47,769 bases of DNA from Actinomycetota bacterium (GCA_005888325.1 VAWU01000051.1:1-47769); one strand, 5' to 3'. Positions 33,640-41,982 are shown, numbered from the stretch's first letter. Notes: generated from the sequence alone by a model not told the origin. Made by a program: numbers and translations.

Positions 33640-34432
33640 GCGGGCTCGCCGCCGGCTCGCCGGGCTCGACACCCGGCAGCCACGTCCTCAGGTCGTGCCG
33701 ACGGAAGCCGTGGTCGGGTTGCGCGGCACGGAGACCGTCGGCGAAGTAGATCACCGTCATCACCGACCGCACGTTGCCCGTCGGGTTGGCGTCGGCGCGG
33801 TGCAGGGTCCATCCAGCGTGAAATGTGGCGTCGCCCGCGGCCGCCTCGCCGTGCGTCCTCAGCGCGATGCCTCGTTCCTCGACGAGCGCTTGGAACGCGG
33901 CGTCAGACTCGTCGGAGATGCCGAACCGGCCGAGGTAGCCGAGCTTGTGGGTGCCGGCGGCGAACGTCATCGTGCCGATCTCCGCGGGAACGTCGACGAG
34001 CGGCATCCACATCGTGATGGTCCGGTCGCTGTCGAAGGGCCAGTAGAACTGGTCCTGGTGCCAGGGCGTGTGCCCGCCGCCGGCCTCCTTGAACAGCGCC
34101 TGGTCGTGATAGAGGCGCACGCCCTCGACGCCCAACAGCTCCGCCGCGATCCTGGCGAAGCGCCGCGCGGTCACGAAGCGCCGAACACCCTCGTCGTGCA
34201 CCCACAGGTTGGTCACCTGGAGGAAGGCTCTGCTGTAGGTGTCGCGCGCCTCGATCGGACGCGTCTCGGTGGAGTGCTTCTGCGTCGCCGCCTCGATCAC
34301 GGGCCGGTACGCCGCGATCTCTTCCTTCGCGCAGACACCGCGCAGCACGGTGTGGCCTTCTCGCTCGAACTCGGCGACGCGGTGCTCCGGCACCGCGTAG
34401 TCGCTCGACAGATCGGGCAGAGCCGCGGACAC
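33617..34432 (-). CDS. phytanoyl-CoA dioxygenase (PhyH)-family enzyme
   Basis: About 271 residues. The Fe(II) triad is visible as His 125 and Asp 127 in TPWHQDQFYW and His 211 in GWTLHRADAN. The DQALFKEAGGGH lead-in and PLVDVPAEIGTMTFAAGTHKLG core match PhyH proteins. These hydroxylate lipids or natural products with 2-oxoglutarate and oxygen. GTG 34432 was chosen because TACCGT on the minus strand ends six bases upstream, and the frame beyond it is only the antisense of the next amidohydrolase. It is divergent from that amidohydrolase. Confidence 0.9.
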   Translation of the reverse strand: MSAALPDLSSDYAVPEHRVAEFEREGHTVLRGVCAKEEIAAYRPVIEAATQKHSTETRPIEARDTYSRAFLQVTNLWVHDEGVRRFVTARRFARIAAELLGVEGVRLYHDQALFKEAGGGHTPWHQDQFYWPFDSDRTITMWMPLVDVPAEIGTMTFAAGTHKLGYLGRFGISDESDAAFQALVEERGIALRTHGEAAAGDATFHAGWTLHRADANPTGNVRSVMTVIYFADGLRAAQPDHGFRRHDLRTWLPGVEPGEPAASPLNPRLYP

Positions 34433-34438
34433 GGCGGC

Positions 34439-34444
34439 ACGGTA
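34439..34444 (-). promoter_or_regulatory. -10 element TACCGT for the PhyH gene (leaderless)
   Basis: TACCGT on the minus strand ends six bases before GTG 34432. It decides the start of the PhyH gene. Confidence 0.5.
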
Positions 34445-34561
34445 GCGCGAGCTCCGGCGCCTCGACCGGGCCCTGCCCACCGTGCACGTCGGCGAATCGA
34501 CAGCCGACCTCGACCGCGAGCTCGGCGAGCTGACCGAGCAGGAGCGGGCGCGGCGCTGAGG
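34445..34561 (+). pseudogene. coding-like remnant (C-terminal fragment of an unknown protein)
   Basis: Between the divergent PhyH and amidohydrolase promoters, one plus-strand frame reads ELRRLDRALPTVHVG and then STADLDRELGELTEQERARR before a TGA. The high third-position GC and regular charged-helix pattern look like the end of a real gene, but the frame is closed by TAG at 34442 and there is no good start. It could be the stub of a deleted gene or chance. Confidence 0.3.
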
Positions 34562-34564
34562 GCG

Positions 34565-34570
34565 TAGCGT
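34565..34570 (+). promoter_or_regulatory. -10 element TAGCGT for the second amidohydrolase (leaderless)
   Basis: TAGCGT ends six bases before ATG 34577 with no ribosome-binding site between. Confidence 0.45.
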
Positions 34571-34576
34571 CGGGGC

Positions 34577-36235
34577 ATGGACCTGGTGCTCCGTGGCGCA
34601 AGACTGGTCGACGGCACGGGCACGCCGGCCCGTGCCGCCGACGTCGGGATCGACGACGGTCGCATCGCCGCAATCGCGGCGCCGGGTGAGCTGCCGGCCG
34701 GCACCGGGCGGGCCGACGTGATCGAGCTCGACGGGCTCGTCCTCGCTCCCGGCGTCGTCGACATCCACACCCATTTCGACGCGCAGGTGCTGTGGGACCC
34801 CGACCTCACGCCGTCGTCGTGGCACGGGGTCACGACGGTGGTGATGGGCAACTGCGGCTTCGGCATCGCGCCGACGCGACCCGAGCACCGTGCGACGATC
34901 GCGCGCACGCTCGAGAACGTCGAGGGCATGTCGTTCGAGGCGCTCGAGGCCGGCATCCCCTGGACGTTCGAGAGCTTTCCCGAGTACCTCGACACGCTCG
35001 ACGCCACGCCGAAGCGGCTCAACGTCGGCGCCATGATCGGTCACACGCCGCTGCGCCTCTACGTGCTCGGCGACGACGCGACGGAGCGGGCCGCCACCGA
35101 CGACGAGGTGGCGCGCATGCACGACATCGTGCGTGAGGCGATCGACGCGGGTGCCATCGGGTTCGCAACGTCGAAGTCGCCGACACACTCGGGGGCCTGG
35201 GGCAAGCCCGTACCCAGCCGCTTGGCCGAGAAGGACGAGGTGTTCCGCATCGCCGCCGCCCTGAAGGACGCGGGCCGCGGCATCGTGCAGGTGACGCCCG
35301 GGGCGGGGCTGTTCCTCGACGAGTTGGCCGAGCTTGCGAAGCACGTGGGCCGGCCGGTGTCGTGGACCGCGCTGCTCACGGGTCTGTTCGGGCGGGGCAA
35401 GGCGGTCGACCTGGTCGAGCGCACGGCCGCGCTCGGAGGCGAGGTGTGGCCGCAGGTCGCGTGCCGCCCGCTCGTCATGCAGCTCAACCTGGCCGACCCG
35501 TTCGCGTTCGCCATGCTGCCGGCGTTCAAGGAGGTGCTCGCCCTCCCCCGCGAACAGCGCGCAGACCTGTATGCGGACCCGGAATGGCGCGAGCGCGCCC
35601 GACCCGAGGTGGCGTCGAGCTGGGGCTCGCGTTGGGAGAAGGCGTCGGTGCAGGAGACCGCACGGTTCGGCGCATTGGTGGGTCGACCGCTGACCGAGGT
35701 GGCGGCCGAGCGCGGCACCGAGCCGTTCGAGGTGGTGGTCGATCTCTCGCTCGAGGAGGACCTGCAGACGCGCTTTCGCATCGTGCTCGCCAACGACGAC
35801 GAGGAGGAGGTGGGCCGGCTGCTGCAGGACGGGCGCACCCTGCTCGGGCTCTCCGACGCGGGCGCGCACGCGAGCCAGCTCTGCGACGCCTGTTTCTCCA
35901 CCCACCTGCTCGGGCACTGGGTGCGCGAGTTGGGAGTGCTCTCGCTCGAGCAGGCGGTGTGGCGTCTCACCGGGCACCCTTCGCAGGTGTTCCGCCTGCG
36001 CGGGCGGGGCCTCGTGCGCGAAGGGTTCGCGGCCGACCTGGTCGCGTTCGATCCCGACACGGTGGGCGTCGAGCCGATGGAGCGCGTGTTCGACCTGCCC
36101 GGCGGAGCCGACCGGCTCATCGTCCACAGTCGCGGGATCGAGCACGTGTGGGTGAACGGCACTGCGATCCGGACCGACGGCAAGGACGTCGACGACGCCC
36201 GTCCGGGCGTCCTGATGCGAGGAGGCGCCCCATGA
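34577..36235 (+). CDS. amidohydrolase of the N-acyl-D-amino-acid deacylase type (paralogue)
   Basis: About 552 residues, similar in layout to the enzyme at 26262: LVDGTGTPARAADVGI strand domain, VVDIHTHFDAQ metal motif (His 64, His 66), VMGNCGFGIAPT with the bridging Cys, and LSDAGAHAS with the catalytic Asp. As in its paralogue, the second-metal His pair of D-aminoacylase is not evident. It would hydrolyse an amide or lactam-type bond in the cytoplasm. Its stop overlaps the start of an ACMSD-like amidohydrolase, so two hydrolases of different superfamily branches are made together. It diverges from the PhyH oxygenase. Confidence 0.9.
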   Translation: MDLVLRGARLVDGTGTPARAADVGIDDGRIAAIAAPGELPAGTGRADVIELDGLVLAPGVVDIHTHFDAQVLWDPDLTPSSWHGVTTVVMGNCGFGIAPTRPEHRATIARTLENVEGMSFEALEAGIPWTFESFPEYLDTLDATPKRLNVGAMIGHTPLRLYVLGDDATERAATDDEVARMHDIVREAIDAGAIGFATSKSPTHSGAWGKPVPSRLAEKDEVFRIAAALKDAGRGIVQVTPGAGLFLDELAELAKHVGRPVSWTALLTGLFGRGKAVDLVERTAALGGEVWPQVACRPLVMQLNLADPFAFAMLPAFKEVLALPREQRADLYADPEWRERARPEVASSWGSRWEKASVQETARFGALVGRPLTEVAAERGTEPFEVVVDLSLEEDLQTRFRIVLANDDEEEVGRLLQDGRTLLGLSDAGAHASQLCDACFSTHLLGHWVRELGVLSLEQAVWRLTGHPSQVFRLRGRGLVREGFAADLVAFDPDTVGVEPMERVFDLPGGADRLIVHSRGIEHVWVNGTAIRTDGKDVDDARPGVLMRGGAP

Positions 36236-37344
36236 GCGCGAACGAGCTGCGCGTGATCTCTGCCGACAGCCACGTGCTCGAGCCCCACGACCTGTGGACC
36301 TCGCGACTGGCCGGCGGGCCCTTCGCGGACCGCGCCCCGAAGATGGTCGAGGACGAGCACCACGGCCACGTGTTCGTCATCGAGGGCCTCCGCCCGTTTC
36401 CCGTCGGGCTGGCGGGCGCGGCGGGCAAGTCGTCGAAGGAGCTGCGCTGGACGGGCGACCAGGTCGAGTCGCTGCGATCGGGCGGCTGGGACCCGGTGGC
36501 CCGCCTGGCCGACATGGACATGGACGGCATCGCGGCCGAGGTCCTCTACCCGTCGGTCGGGATGACGCTCGCGCAGTCGACCGACGTCGACTACCAGCTC
36601 GCGTGCATCCGCGCCTACAACGACTGGCTGGTCGAGTACTGCGAGGCGGGGCGGGGCCGGCTGGTGGGGTTGGCGATGATCCCGACCGTCGAAGTCGACG
36701 CGGGGGTGACCGAGGTGGACCGCACCGCCGACGACGGCTTGCGCGGGGCGATGGTGCCGGGCATGCCCGCCGACGGTCATTATGCCGAGGCCCGCTTCGA
36801 CCCGCTGTGGGCGGCGCTCGCCCAGCGGGAGATGCCGGTGTCGTTCCACATCCTCACCGGCGCGATGGGCGGCGACCCCACGCTGCGATCGGGGATCCTC
36901 ATGATGACGGTGATGAGCGTCGTGCAGCAGATGCAACAGACGCTCGCGCTGTTGATCTTCGGCGGCGTGTTCGATCGCCATCCCTCGCTGCGGGTGGTCT
37001 CCGCCGAGCACGACGCAGGCTGGGTCGCGCACCTCGCCTACCGGCTCGACCAGATGTACGAGCGCCATCACAACTGGCTGGGCCGCAACGCGGCGCCGAT
37101 CCGCCGCCAGCCCAGCGAGTACCTGCGCGACAACTGCTGGTTCACCTTCCAGAAGGACCCGGTGGCGGTGGAGACGCGCGAGCGGGTGGGCATCGGCCAG
37201 CTGATGTGGGCGAGCGACTACCCGCACTCCGACTCGACCTGGCCCCACTCCCGCAAGGTCATCGAGCGTGACTTCGCGGGCGTCGGCGACGACGACCTGG
37301 CCGCCATCGTCGGGGGCAACGCCGTCGCGTTGTACGGCTTGTAG
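36232..37344 (+). CDS. ACMSD-like (amidohydrolase 2) metal-dependent enzyme
   Basis: About 370 residues. The N-terminal VISADSHVLEPHDLW, the middle VSFHILTG, the VVSAEHDAGWVAHLAYRLD block and the terminal LMWASDYPHSDSTWPHS are those of amidohydrolase-2 proteins (TIM barrel with one metal). Known members decarboxylate or hydrolyse aromatic acids and related compounds. The first metal block has Asp-Ser-His rather than His-x-His, a common variant in actinobacterial members. ATG overlaps the preceding amidohydrolase stop (ATGA). The two probably act in sequence on one substrate, which is unknown. Confidence 0.88.
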   Translation: MSANELRVISADSHVLEPHDLWTSRLAGGPFADRAPKMVEDEHHGHVFVIEGLRPFPVGLAGAAGKSSKELRWTGDQVESLRSGGWDPVARLADMDMDGIAAEVLYPSVGMTLAQSTDVDYQLACIRAYNDWLVEYCEAGRGRLVGLAMIPTVEVDAGVTEVDRTADDGLRGAMVPGMPADGHYAEARFDPLWAALAQREMPVSFHILTGAMGGDPTLRSGILMMTVMSVVQQMQQTLALLIFGGVFDRHPSLRVVSAEHDAGWVAHLAYRLDQMYERHHNWLGRNAAPIRRQPSEYLRDNCWFTFQKDPVAVETRERVGIGQLMWASDYPHSDSTWPHSRKVIERDFAGVGDDDLAAIVGGNAVALYGL

Positions 37345-37367
37345 CCGTCAGACGTTCGGTCGCGCCG

Positions 37368-38588
37368 TCACGGCTCGGTCGGGCCGCTCTGGGCCGCCCC
37401 GGCCGAGCGGGTGAAGACGTCGGTGACACCGTTGCCGTCGCCGCTCACCATGCCGGCGTCGTCGGTGGCGAACGCCACCCAGTTGCCGTCGCCCGAGAGG
37501 TCGGCGGTGTCGACGCGCGAGGCCGGCGTGCCCGAGCCGTTGGTGCTCACGTTCCTGGGCGGACTGCCCGTGGGATCGGTGAGGTACCAGCCGTTGCGGC
37601 CCGAGATCGTGGCCTCGAAGGCGATCACGCCTCCGTTGTCGGAGAGGGCCACCTGCCGGGTCTGGGCGAAGTTGGCGAACACCTCGTGGAGCCCGGGCGC
37701 GTTGAGGTCGTAGGTGAACAGTGGCCCTCCGCTCGTGCTCCCGAACAGCACCGCGACGAGGTGCCCGTCGCCCGACAGCGCGAGGTTGAAATACGTCTGG
37801 TACTGGTGCGACAGCGTCCCGCTGGCGACGTTGGCGACGATCGTTGCGGTCGCGGTGTTCGCCACCGCGATGGCGTATGACGCGTCGCCCGTGCCGTTGT
37901 CGAGGGGGGCGAAGCCCCCGTACGCGATGCGCGTGCCGTCGTCGGACAACGGCGACGGATAGCCCGAGAAAGCGATGCCGCCGCCCACCTGCGGCATCAG
38001 CGTGGTGGTGTTGTTGAGGGTGTCGCGTACGTAGGGCCCGGTCAGCACACAGCAGAACGACATGAACTGGACGTACGCGTTGAACGACACGAACCGGCCG
38101 TTGCCGCTGATGGCCGGGTCGATCGCATCCTGGATGAACGGGTCGCCGTTGGGCTGGATGCTCACCACCTGCGTCGTGTTCATGACGCGATCCCGCAGCA
38201 CAACGTCGGTCTTGCCGTCGCCGTCACCGGGGAAAAGGTTCGACGCGTTGGTCTCGAACGCGACGTAACGGCCGTCGTCGCTGATCGCCGGGTCGCGGCT
38301 GGGCCCGTTCGCCTCGGTCGCCGCGCCGGCGACGCTGACACGTTTGGTCTTGTTCGCCACGTGGTCGCGGACGAACACGTCGCTCGCCCCGTTGAGGTCG
38401 TTCCCGACGAGGTTGGTGGCGCTCGAGTCGAAGGCCACGACCCCGCCGTGCTGGGAGAGCGAAGGATGCGTGCTCGAGGCGTTGCCTTCGGTCCCGAGCC
38501 CGGACTGATTGGGCACCGAGGAGCGGGTGATCCAGGTGCAGCCCGCCAACAGCATGGGAGCCACGACCAGCACGAGGGCGCGCCTCAT
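37368..38588 (-). CDS. secreted PD40/WD40-like beta-propeller lipoprotein
   Basis: About 406 residues from ATG 38588. The signal peptide MRRALVLVVAPMLLAGC has a clean lipobox. The rest is repeated blades of the form S-x-D-G-x-x-V-A-F (DDGRYVAFETNASNL, GNGRFVSF, GDGHLVAV, GDGNWVAFATDD), each followed by DVFVRD-type strands, as in TolB-like PD40 propellers. It is probably a surface-bound binding or scaffolding protein, and no enzyme active site was seen. It stands alone and is convergent with the ACMSD-like gene, with 23 bp between stops. Confidence 0.85.
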   Translation of the reverse strand: MRRALVLVVAPMLLAGCTWITRSSVPNQSGLGTEGNASSTHPSLSQHGGVVAFDSSATNLVGNDLNGASDVFVRDHVANKTKRVSVAGAATEANGPSRDPAISDDGRYVAFETNASNLFPGDGDGKTDVVLRDRVMNTTQVVSIQPNGDPFIQDAIDPAISGNGRFVSFNAYVQFMSFCCVLTGPYVRDTLNNTTTLMPQVGGGIAFSGYPSPLSDDGTRIAYGGFAPLDNGTGDASYAIAVANTATATIVANVASGTLSHQYQTYFNLALSGDGHLVAVLFGSTSGGPLFTYDLNAPGLHEVFANFAQTRQVALSDNGGVIAFEATISGRNGWYLTDPTGSPPRNVSTNGSGTPASRVDTADLSGDGNWVAFATDDAGMVSGDGNGVTDVFTRSAGAAQSGPTEP

Positions 38589-38770
38589 GCCGTGAGTTTC
38601 GCGCTTCAACGTCTCGCCCGCCATGCCCGGATCTCGTCGCCCGACGTGATCGGCGGAACGGCGCCGGCCCTTACGCAGGGGCAGGCTTCCGTTGGTCAAC
38701 TGGTCGCTCTGCGCCGCGGAGCGCATCCATGCGAGCGAAATCGGGAGCCAATCCGGAAGGAGCCGCGCTG

Positions 38771-39109
38771 ATGATCCTCATCGTCGTCAAGCACCCGGTG
38801 CGTCCGGAATACGCCGACGACTGGACCTCGCTGGTCGAGGAGTTCACCACCGCCACCCGTGCGGAGCCCGGCAACATCTCTTTCGATTGGTACCGCAGCG
38901 CCGAGGACCCCAACCTGTGGGTGCTCATCGAGACGTTCCGGGACGGCGCGGCTGGCAAGGCACACGTCGACTCGGCCCACTTCAAGTCCGCAATCGCGCG
39001 GCTGCCGCGGTTACTTGCCGACGTTCCACAGATCGTCAACGTCGAGGTTCCAGGTGAGCAGTGGGACCGGATGGCCGAACTGGACCTCGAAGGCGAACCC
39101 GAACCGTAG
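38771..39109 (+). CDS. ABM-domain quinol monooxygenase-like protein
   Basis: About 112 residues. The fold pattern MILIVVKHPVRPEYADDW, AEPGNISFDWYRSAEDPNLWVLIETFRDGAAGKAH and VDSAHFKSAIARL matches antibiotic-biosynthesis-monooxygenase (YgiN-like) proteins, which oxidise quinols or anthrones without a cofactor. ATG 38771 has AAGGAG nine to fourteen bases upstream. It sits alone between the propeller lipoprotein and the LexA-boxed operon. Substrate is unknown. Confidence 0.85.
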   Translation: MILIVVKHPVRPEYADDWTSLVEEFTTATRAEPGNISFDWYRSAEDPNLWVLIETFRDGAAGKAHVDSAHFKSAIARLPRLLADVPQIVNVEVPGEQWDRMAELDLEGEPEP

Positions 39110-39143
39110 GCCAACCATGTTTGCCGACACCCGCATCACGCTA

Positions 39144-39159
39144 TCGAACACCTGTTCGT
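39144..39159. promoter_or_regulatory. LexA (SOS) box upstream of the HD-AlkB operon
   Basis: TCGAACACCTGTTCGT matches the actinobacterial LexA site TCGAAC-N4-GTTCGA at 15 of 16 defined positions, including the full GAAC-N4-GTTC core at 39146-39157. It lies 17 bases before a TAGAAT -10 and covers the -35 position, the normal place for LexA repression. Confidence 0.75.
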
Positions 39160-39176
39160 CTGTCGCGGATCGCGAC

Positions 39177-39182
39177 TAGAAT
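39177..39182 (+). promoter_or_regulatory. -10 element TAGAAT for the HD-AlkB operon (leaderless)
   Basis: TAGAAT ends seven bases before GTG 39190. A weak -35 (TTCGTC, 39155-39160) overlaps the LexA box. Confidence 0.5.
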
Positions 39183-39189
39183 TCCGGCT

Positions 39190-39768
39190 GTGTTGGTCGA
39201 GCGAGCGTTCACCAAGGCGGCCCGGCAGTTCGCGGGCGAGACGCGCAAGGAGACCGACATCCCCTACCTCTCCCACCTGATGTCGGTCGCGGCGCTGGTG
39301 ATGGAGGCGGGCGGTGACGAGGTGCAGGTGGCGGCCGCGTTCCTGCACGACTCGGCCGAGGACAAAGGCGGGGAGGCCGAGCTCGGGCGCATCGAAGCCG
39401 AGTTCGGCGCCGAGGTCGCCGCCATCGTGCGCGACCTCTCCGACAGCCTGGTCGACACCACCGCCGGCCAGACCAAGGAGGCGTGGGGCCTGCGCAAGCA
39501 GCGCTACATCGAGCATCTGCGCGAGGCGCCCGAGCGGTCGCTGGTCGTGGCCGCCGCCGACAAGCTGCACAACGCCCGGTGCATCCTCTCCGACCTCCGG
39601 CAGCACGTCGACGTGTGGAACCGGTTCAACGAGAACGACCCCGAGCGACAGCTCGGGTACTACCGCTCGCTCGCCGCGGTCTTCCACGAGCGGCTTCACT
39701 CGCCGCTGTCCGACGAGCTGAACCGCACCGTCGCCGAGCTCGAACGCCTGGTCGGGAACGACAAATGA
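39190..39768 (+). CDS. HD-domain hydrolase, small-alarmone-hydrolase (MESH1/SpoT-HD) like
   Basis: About 192 residues, an HD domain alone. The metal ligands of SpoT/MESH1-type (p)ppGpp hydrolases are all present at the expected spacing: His 29 in IPYLSHLMSVA, His 53 and Asp 54 in FLHDSAED, and Asp 124 in ADKLHNARCIL. There is no synthetase or regulatory domain, as in small alarmone hydrolases. The likely reaction is removal of the 3' diphosphate from (p)ppGpp, though other nucleotides are possible for this wider HD family. GTG 39190 follows the -10 directly. A LexA box covers the promoter, and the gene overlaps an AlkB-like gene by 4 bp, so both should be damage-inducible. Confidence 0.85.
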   Translation: MLVERAFTKAARQFAGETRKETDIPYLSHLMSVAALVMEAGGDEVQVAAAFLHDSAEDKGGEAELGRIEAEFGAEVAAIVRDLSDSLVDTTAGQTKEAWGLRKQRYIEHLREAPERSLVVAAADKLHNARCILSDLRQHVDVWNRFNENDPERQLGYYRSLAAVFHERLHSPLSDELNRTVAELERLVGNDK

Positions 39769-40388
39769 GCGACGCGGCGCCGCTCGCGTGGCAGCCCTCG
39801 TTGCTCGCGGGAGCGACCGAGCCGGCGATCGACGTCGGGTTCGCGACACTCGCGCGTGTCCAGCTGGACGAGACCGCCTGGGTCGATCGGGCACCGGGCT
39901 GGCTGTCGGGCAGCGACGACGTCTTCCACCAGTTGCGAGAAGGAGCGCCGTGGGAGCACCACGTCGTGCCGATGTACGGGCGCATGGTCGACCAGCCCCG
40001 GCTCACCGCCTGGTGGAGGCTCGAGTCCGGCGAGCCGCCGTTCCTGCCGCTCATCGAGGAGATGCGTCTTGCCCTCTCGCAGCGCTACCGGGTGACGTTC
40101 GACTCGGCGGGGCTCAACCTCTATCGCGACGGCCGCGACAGCGTGGCCTGGCACCGCGATCGCATCGCACGCGAGATCGACGATCCGCTCGTCGCCATCC
40201 TGTCGGTCGGCGAGCCTCGCCGGTTCCTGCTCCGTCCCGGCACGGGCGGAAGGAGCCGGGCGCTCCTCCTCGGACGCGGCGACCTGCTCGTCACCGGCGG
40301 CAGCACGCAACGCACATGGGAGCACACGGTGCCCAAGGTCGCCAAAGCGGGCCCGCGCATCAGCATCACCTTTCGCCACGGCGCGTGA
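39765..40388 (+). CDS. AlkB-like 2-oxoglutarate/Fe(II) dioxygenase
   Basis: About 207 residues. The AlkB core is intact: NLYRDGRDSVAWHRD with His 130 and Asp 132, the distal His 187 in RTWEHTVPK and the Arg pair 198 and 204 in RISITFR, which together hold iron and 2-oxoglutarate. AlkB enzymes remove methyl and etheno groups from N1-adenine and N3-cytosine in DNA or RNA. The N-terminal lid is longer than in E. coli AlkB and has LTAWWRLES, typical of the AlkB homologue 2/3-like bacterial group. It is translationally coupled to the HD hydrolase and lies under the LexA box. Confidence 0.88.
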   Translation: MSDAAPLAWQPSLLAGATEPAIDVGFATLARVQLDETAWVDRAPGWLSGSDDVFHQLREGAPWEHHVVPMYGRMVDQPRLTAWWRLESGEPPFLPLIEEMRLALSQRYRVTFDSAGLNLYRDGRDSVAWHRDRIAREIDDPLVAILSVGEPRRFLLRPGTGGRSRALLLGRGDLLVTGGSTQRTWEHTVPKVAKAGPRISITFRHGA

Positions 40389-40413
40389 GCCCGGCAGCTG
40401 CTACACCTTGACG

Positions 40414-41244
40414 ATGGCATTCGCGCACAACGGCGACGTGGACCTGTACTACGAGACGTTCGGCAGCCGGGACGACCCCGCGCTGCTCTTGGTCAACGGG
40501 CTCAGCAGTCAGTGCATCGCCTATCGCGAGGAGTGGTGCGAGAAGTTCGCGGCCGAGGGGTTCCGCGTCATCCGGTTCGACAACCGAGACGTAGGCCTGT
40601 CGTCCAAGCTCGACGGCGCGGCGATGCCGTACACACCGAGCGACATGGCCGCCGACGCCGTCGCCGTGCTCGACGCGGCGGGGGTCGAGCGCGCGCACGT
40701 CATGGGCGTGTCGATGGGCGGGATGATCGTGCAGACGATGGCGATCGAGCACCCCGACCGGCTGTTGTCGATCACGTCGGTGATGTCGACCACCGGCGAC
40801 CCCGACGTCGGCAACCCGGCACCCGACGCGCTGCGGCTCATCCTGTCGCCACCACCCGAGAGCCGAGACGACTACGTCGCGCGCCATCTCGAATCCGCGC
40901 GCACGTGGGGCAGCCCCGCGTGTTACGACGAGCCCCGGCTGACGGACAATGCCGCCGAGGCCTACGACCGATGCTTCTACCCTGAAGGTCAGGCGCGCCA
41001 GATGGCTGCGATCATCGCCGCGGGCAGCCGCACGGCCGCGTTGGGCGACGTGCGCACGCCGGCGCTGGTGCTGCACGGCGACGCAGACCGGCTCGTCGAT
41101 CCGAGTGGTGGTCGGCGTACGGCCGAGGCGATCCCCGGCGCCCGCTTCGTGCTCATCGAGGGCATGGGGCACGACTATCCGCCCGAGTACTGGGACCGGC
41201 TGGTGTCGTTGGTGACCGAGCACGCCCGCGCAGCAACCGCCTGA
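40414..41244 (+). CDS. alpha/beta-hydrolase-fold protein
   Basis: About 276 residues from ATG 40414; a TTG six bases earlier is in frame. The nucleophile elbow GVSMGGM (Ser 100), the acid in HGDADRLVD and the base in GMGHDYP form the usual triad. An oxyanion segment LVNGLSSQ and FDNRDVGLSS precede it. It would hydrolyse an ester, lactone, epoxide or C-C bond; the substrate cannot be told. TACACC lies six bases before the ATG, so it may have its own leaderless promoter. It lies 25 bp after the AlkB-like gene and could also be read through from the SOS promoter. Confidence 0.9.
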   Translation: MAFAHNGDVDLYYETFGSRDDPALLLVNGLSSQCIAYREEWCEKFAAEGFRVIRFDNRDVGLSSKLDGAAMPYTPSDMAADAVAVLDAAGVERAHVMGVSMGGMIVQTMAIEHPDRLLSITSVMSTTGDPDVGNPAPDALRLILSPPPESRDDYVARHLESARTWGSPACYDEPRLTDNAAEAYDRCFYPEGQARQMAAIIAAGSRTAALGDVRTPALVLHGDADRLVDPSGGRRTAEAIPGARFVLIEGMGHDYPPEYWDRLVSLVTEHARAATA

Positions 41245-41253
41245 GCGCGCCGG

Positions 41254-41976
41254 TCAACCGAAGGTGAAGACGCGCTGCCACGCGTCCAACACGCTCTCGT
41301 CGCCGAGGCGCTCGACCTCGCCGAGCGTCGGCCGCTGGTACAGCAGCAGCTCGAGGTCGGAGACCGCGCCGCGAAGCGCGAGGTCCGCCTTGGCGTGGCG
41401 GCGCTCGACCTGGAGCCCGTCGGGGTCGAGCGTGAGCAGCCACTCGTCGTCGCGATCGGTGCCGTGCAGGTGCAGCGTCTCGCCCTCGCCCCGCCCGGCG
41501 CGGTCGGACGCGGCGTCGACCATGTAGAAGATCTCGTCGATGCCGTCGGCGGCCAGGGCGGCGTCGACGGGTTGCGGGGCTCCCCCGGCGAGCTGGGCGT
41601 CGAAGCGGTGGATGGCGAGCTCGTGCGCGCACCGGCGGGCGACGAATCGAGCGGACTTGTCGTCGGCCCAGGTCCACACGGCGGTCTCCGGCGGTGTCGC
41701 GCGCAGCTCGTCGACGAGCAACGGCGCCAGGCTCGCGTACCAGTCTCCGAGCGGCTGGCCGAGCCGGTGCTCGGGAATCGGCGCTTTGGGGCGACCGGTG
41801 CCTTCGCACAGCACATGGGCCCAGAACCCGGTGAAGCCACCGACGTGCTCGGCGAGGTCGGCGAGGGCCCACTCGGGACACGACGGGACGCGTGCATCGG
41901 GTTCGGCGTTGCGGAAGGCGGCGATCATCGCCTGCGTGCCTCGTTCCGCGGCGTCGACGTGCTCGGCGTAGTCCAT
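41254..41976 (-). CDS. mycothiol-dependent maleylpyruvate isomerase-family protein
   Basis: About 240 residues. The N-terminal DinB-like helical bundle reads VPSCPEWALADLAEHVGGFTGFWAHVL, with the conserved PEW and downstream His (CAHELAIHRFDAQ) that bind metal in mycothiol-dependent enzymes. A C-terminal SCP2-like domain with LHLHGTD follows. Known members isomerise maleylpyruvate or detoxify compounds with mycothiol, which is found only in Actinomycetota. ATG 41976 follows a minus-strand TACGAT by six bases. It is convergent with the alpha/beta hydrolase, with 9 bp between stops. Confidence 0.88.
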   Translation of the reverse strand: MDYAEHVDAAERGTQAMIAAFRNAEPDARVPSCPEWALADLAEHVGGFTGFWAHVLCEGTGRPKAPIPEHRLGQPLGDWYASLAPLLVDELRATPPETAVWTWADDKSARFVARRCAHELAIHRFDAQLAGGAPQPVDAALAADGIDEIFYMVDAASDRAGRGEGETLHLHGTDRDDEWLLTLDPDGLQVERRHAKADLALRGAVSDLELLLYQRPTLGEVERLGDESVLDAWQRVFTFG

Positions 41977-41982
41977 GGCCGG

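Noticed and set aside
34433-36145. Extension of the PhyH gene far upstream on the minus strand
   Set aside because: The extra part is antisense to the amidohydrolase, and a -10 at 34444-34439 fixes the start at GTG 34432.
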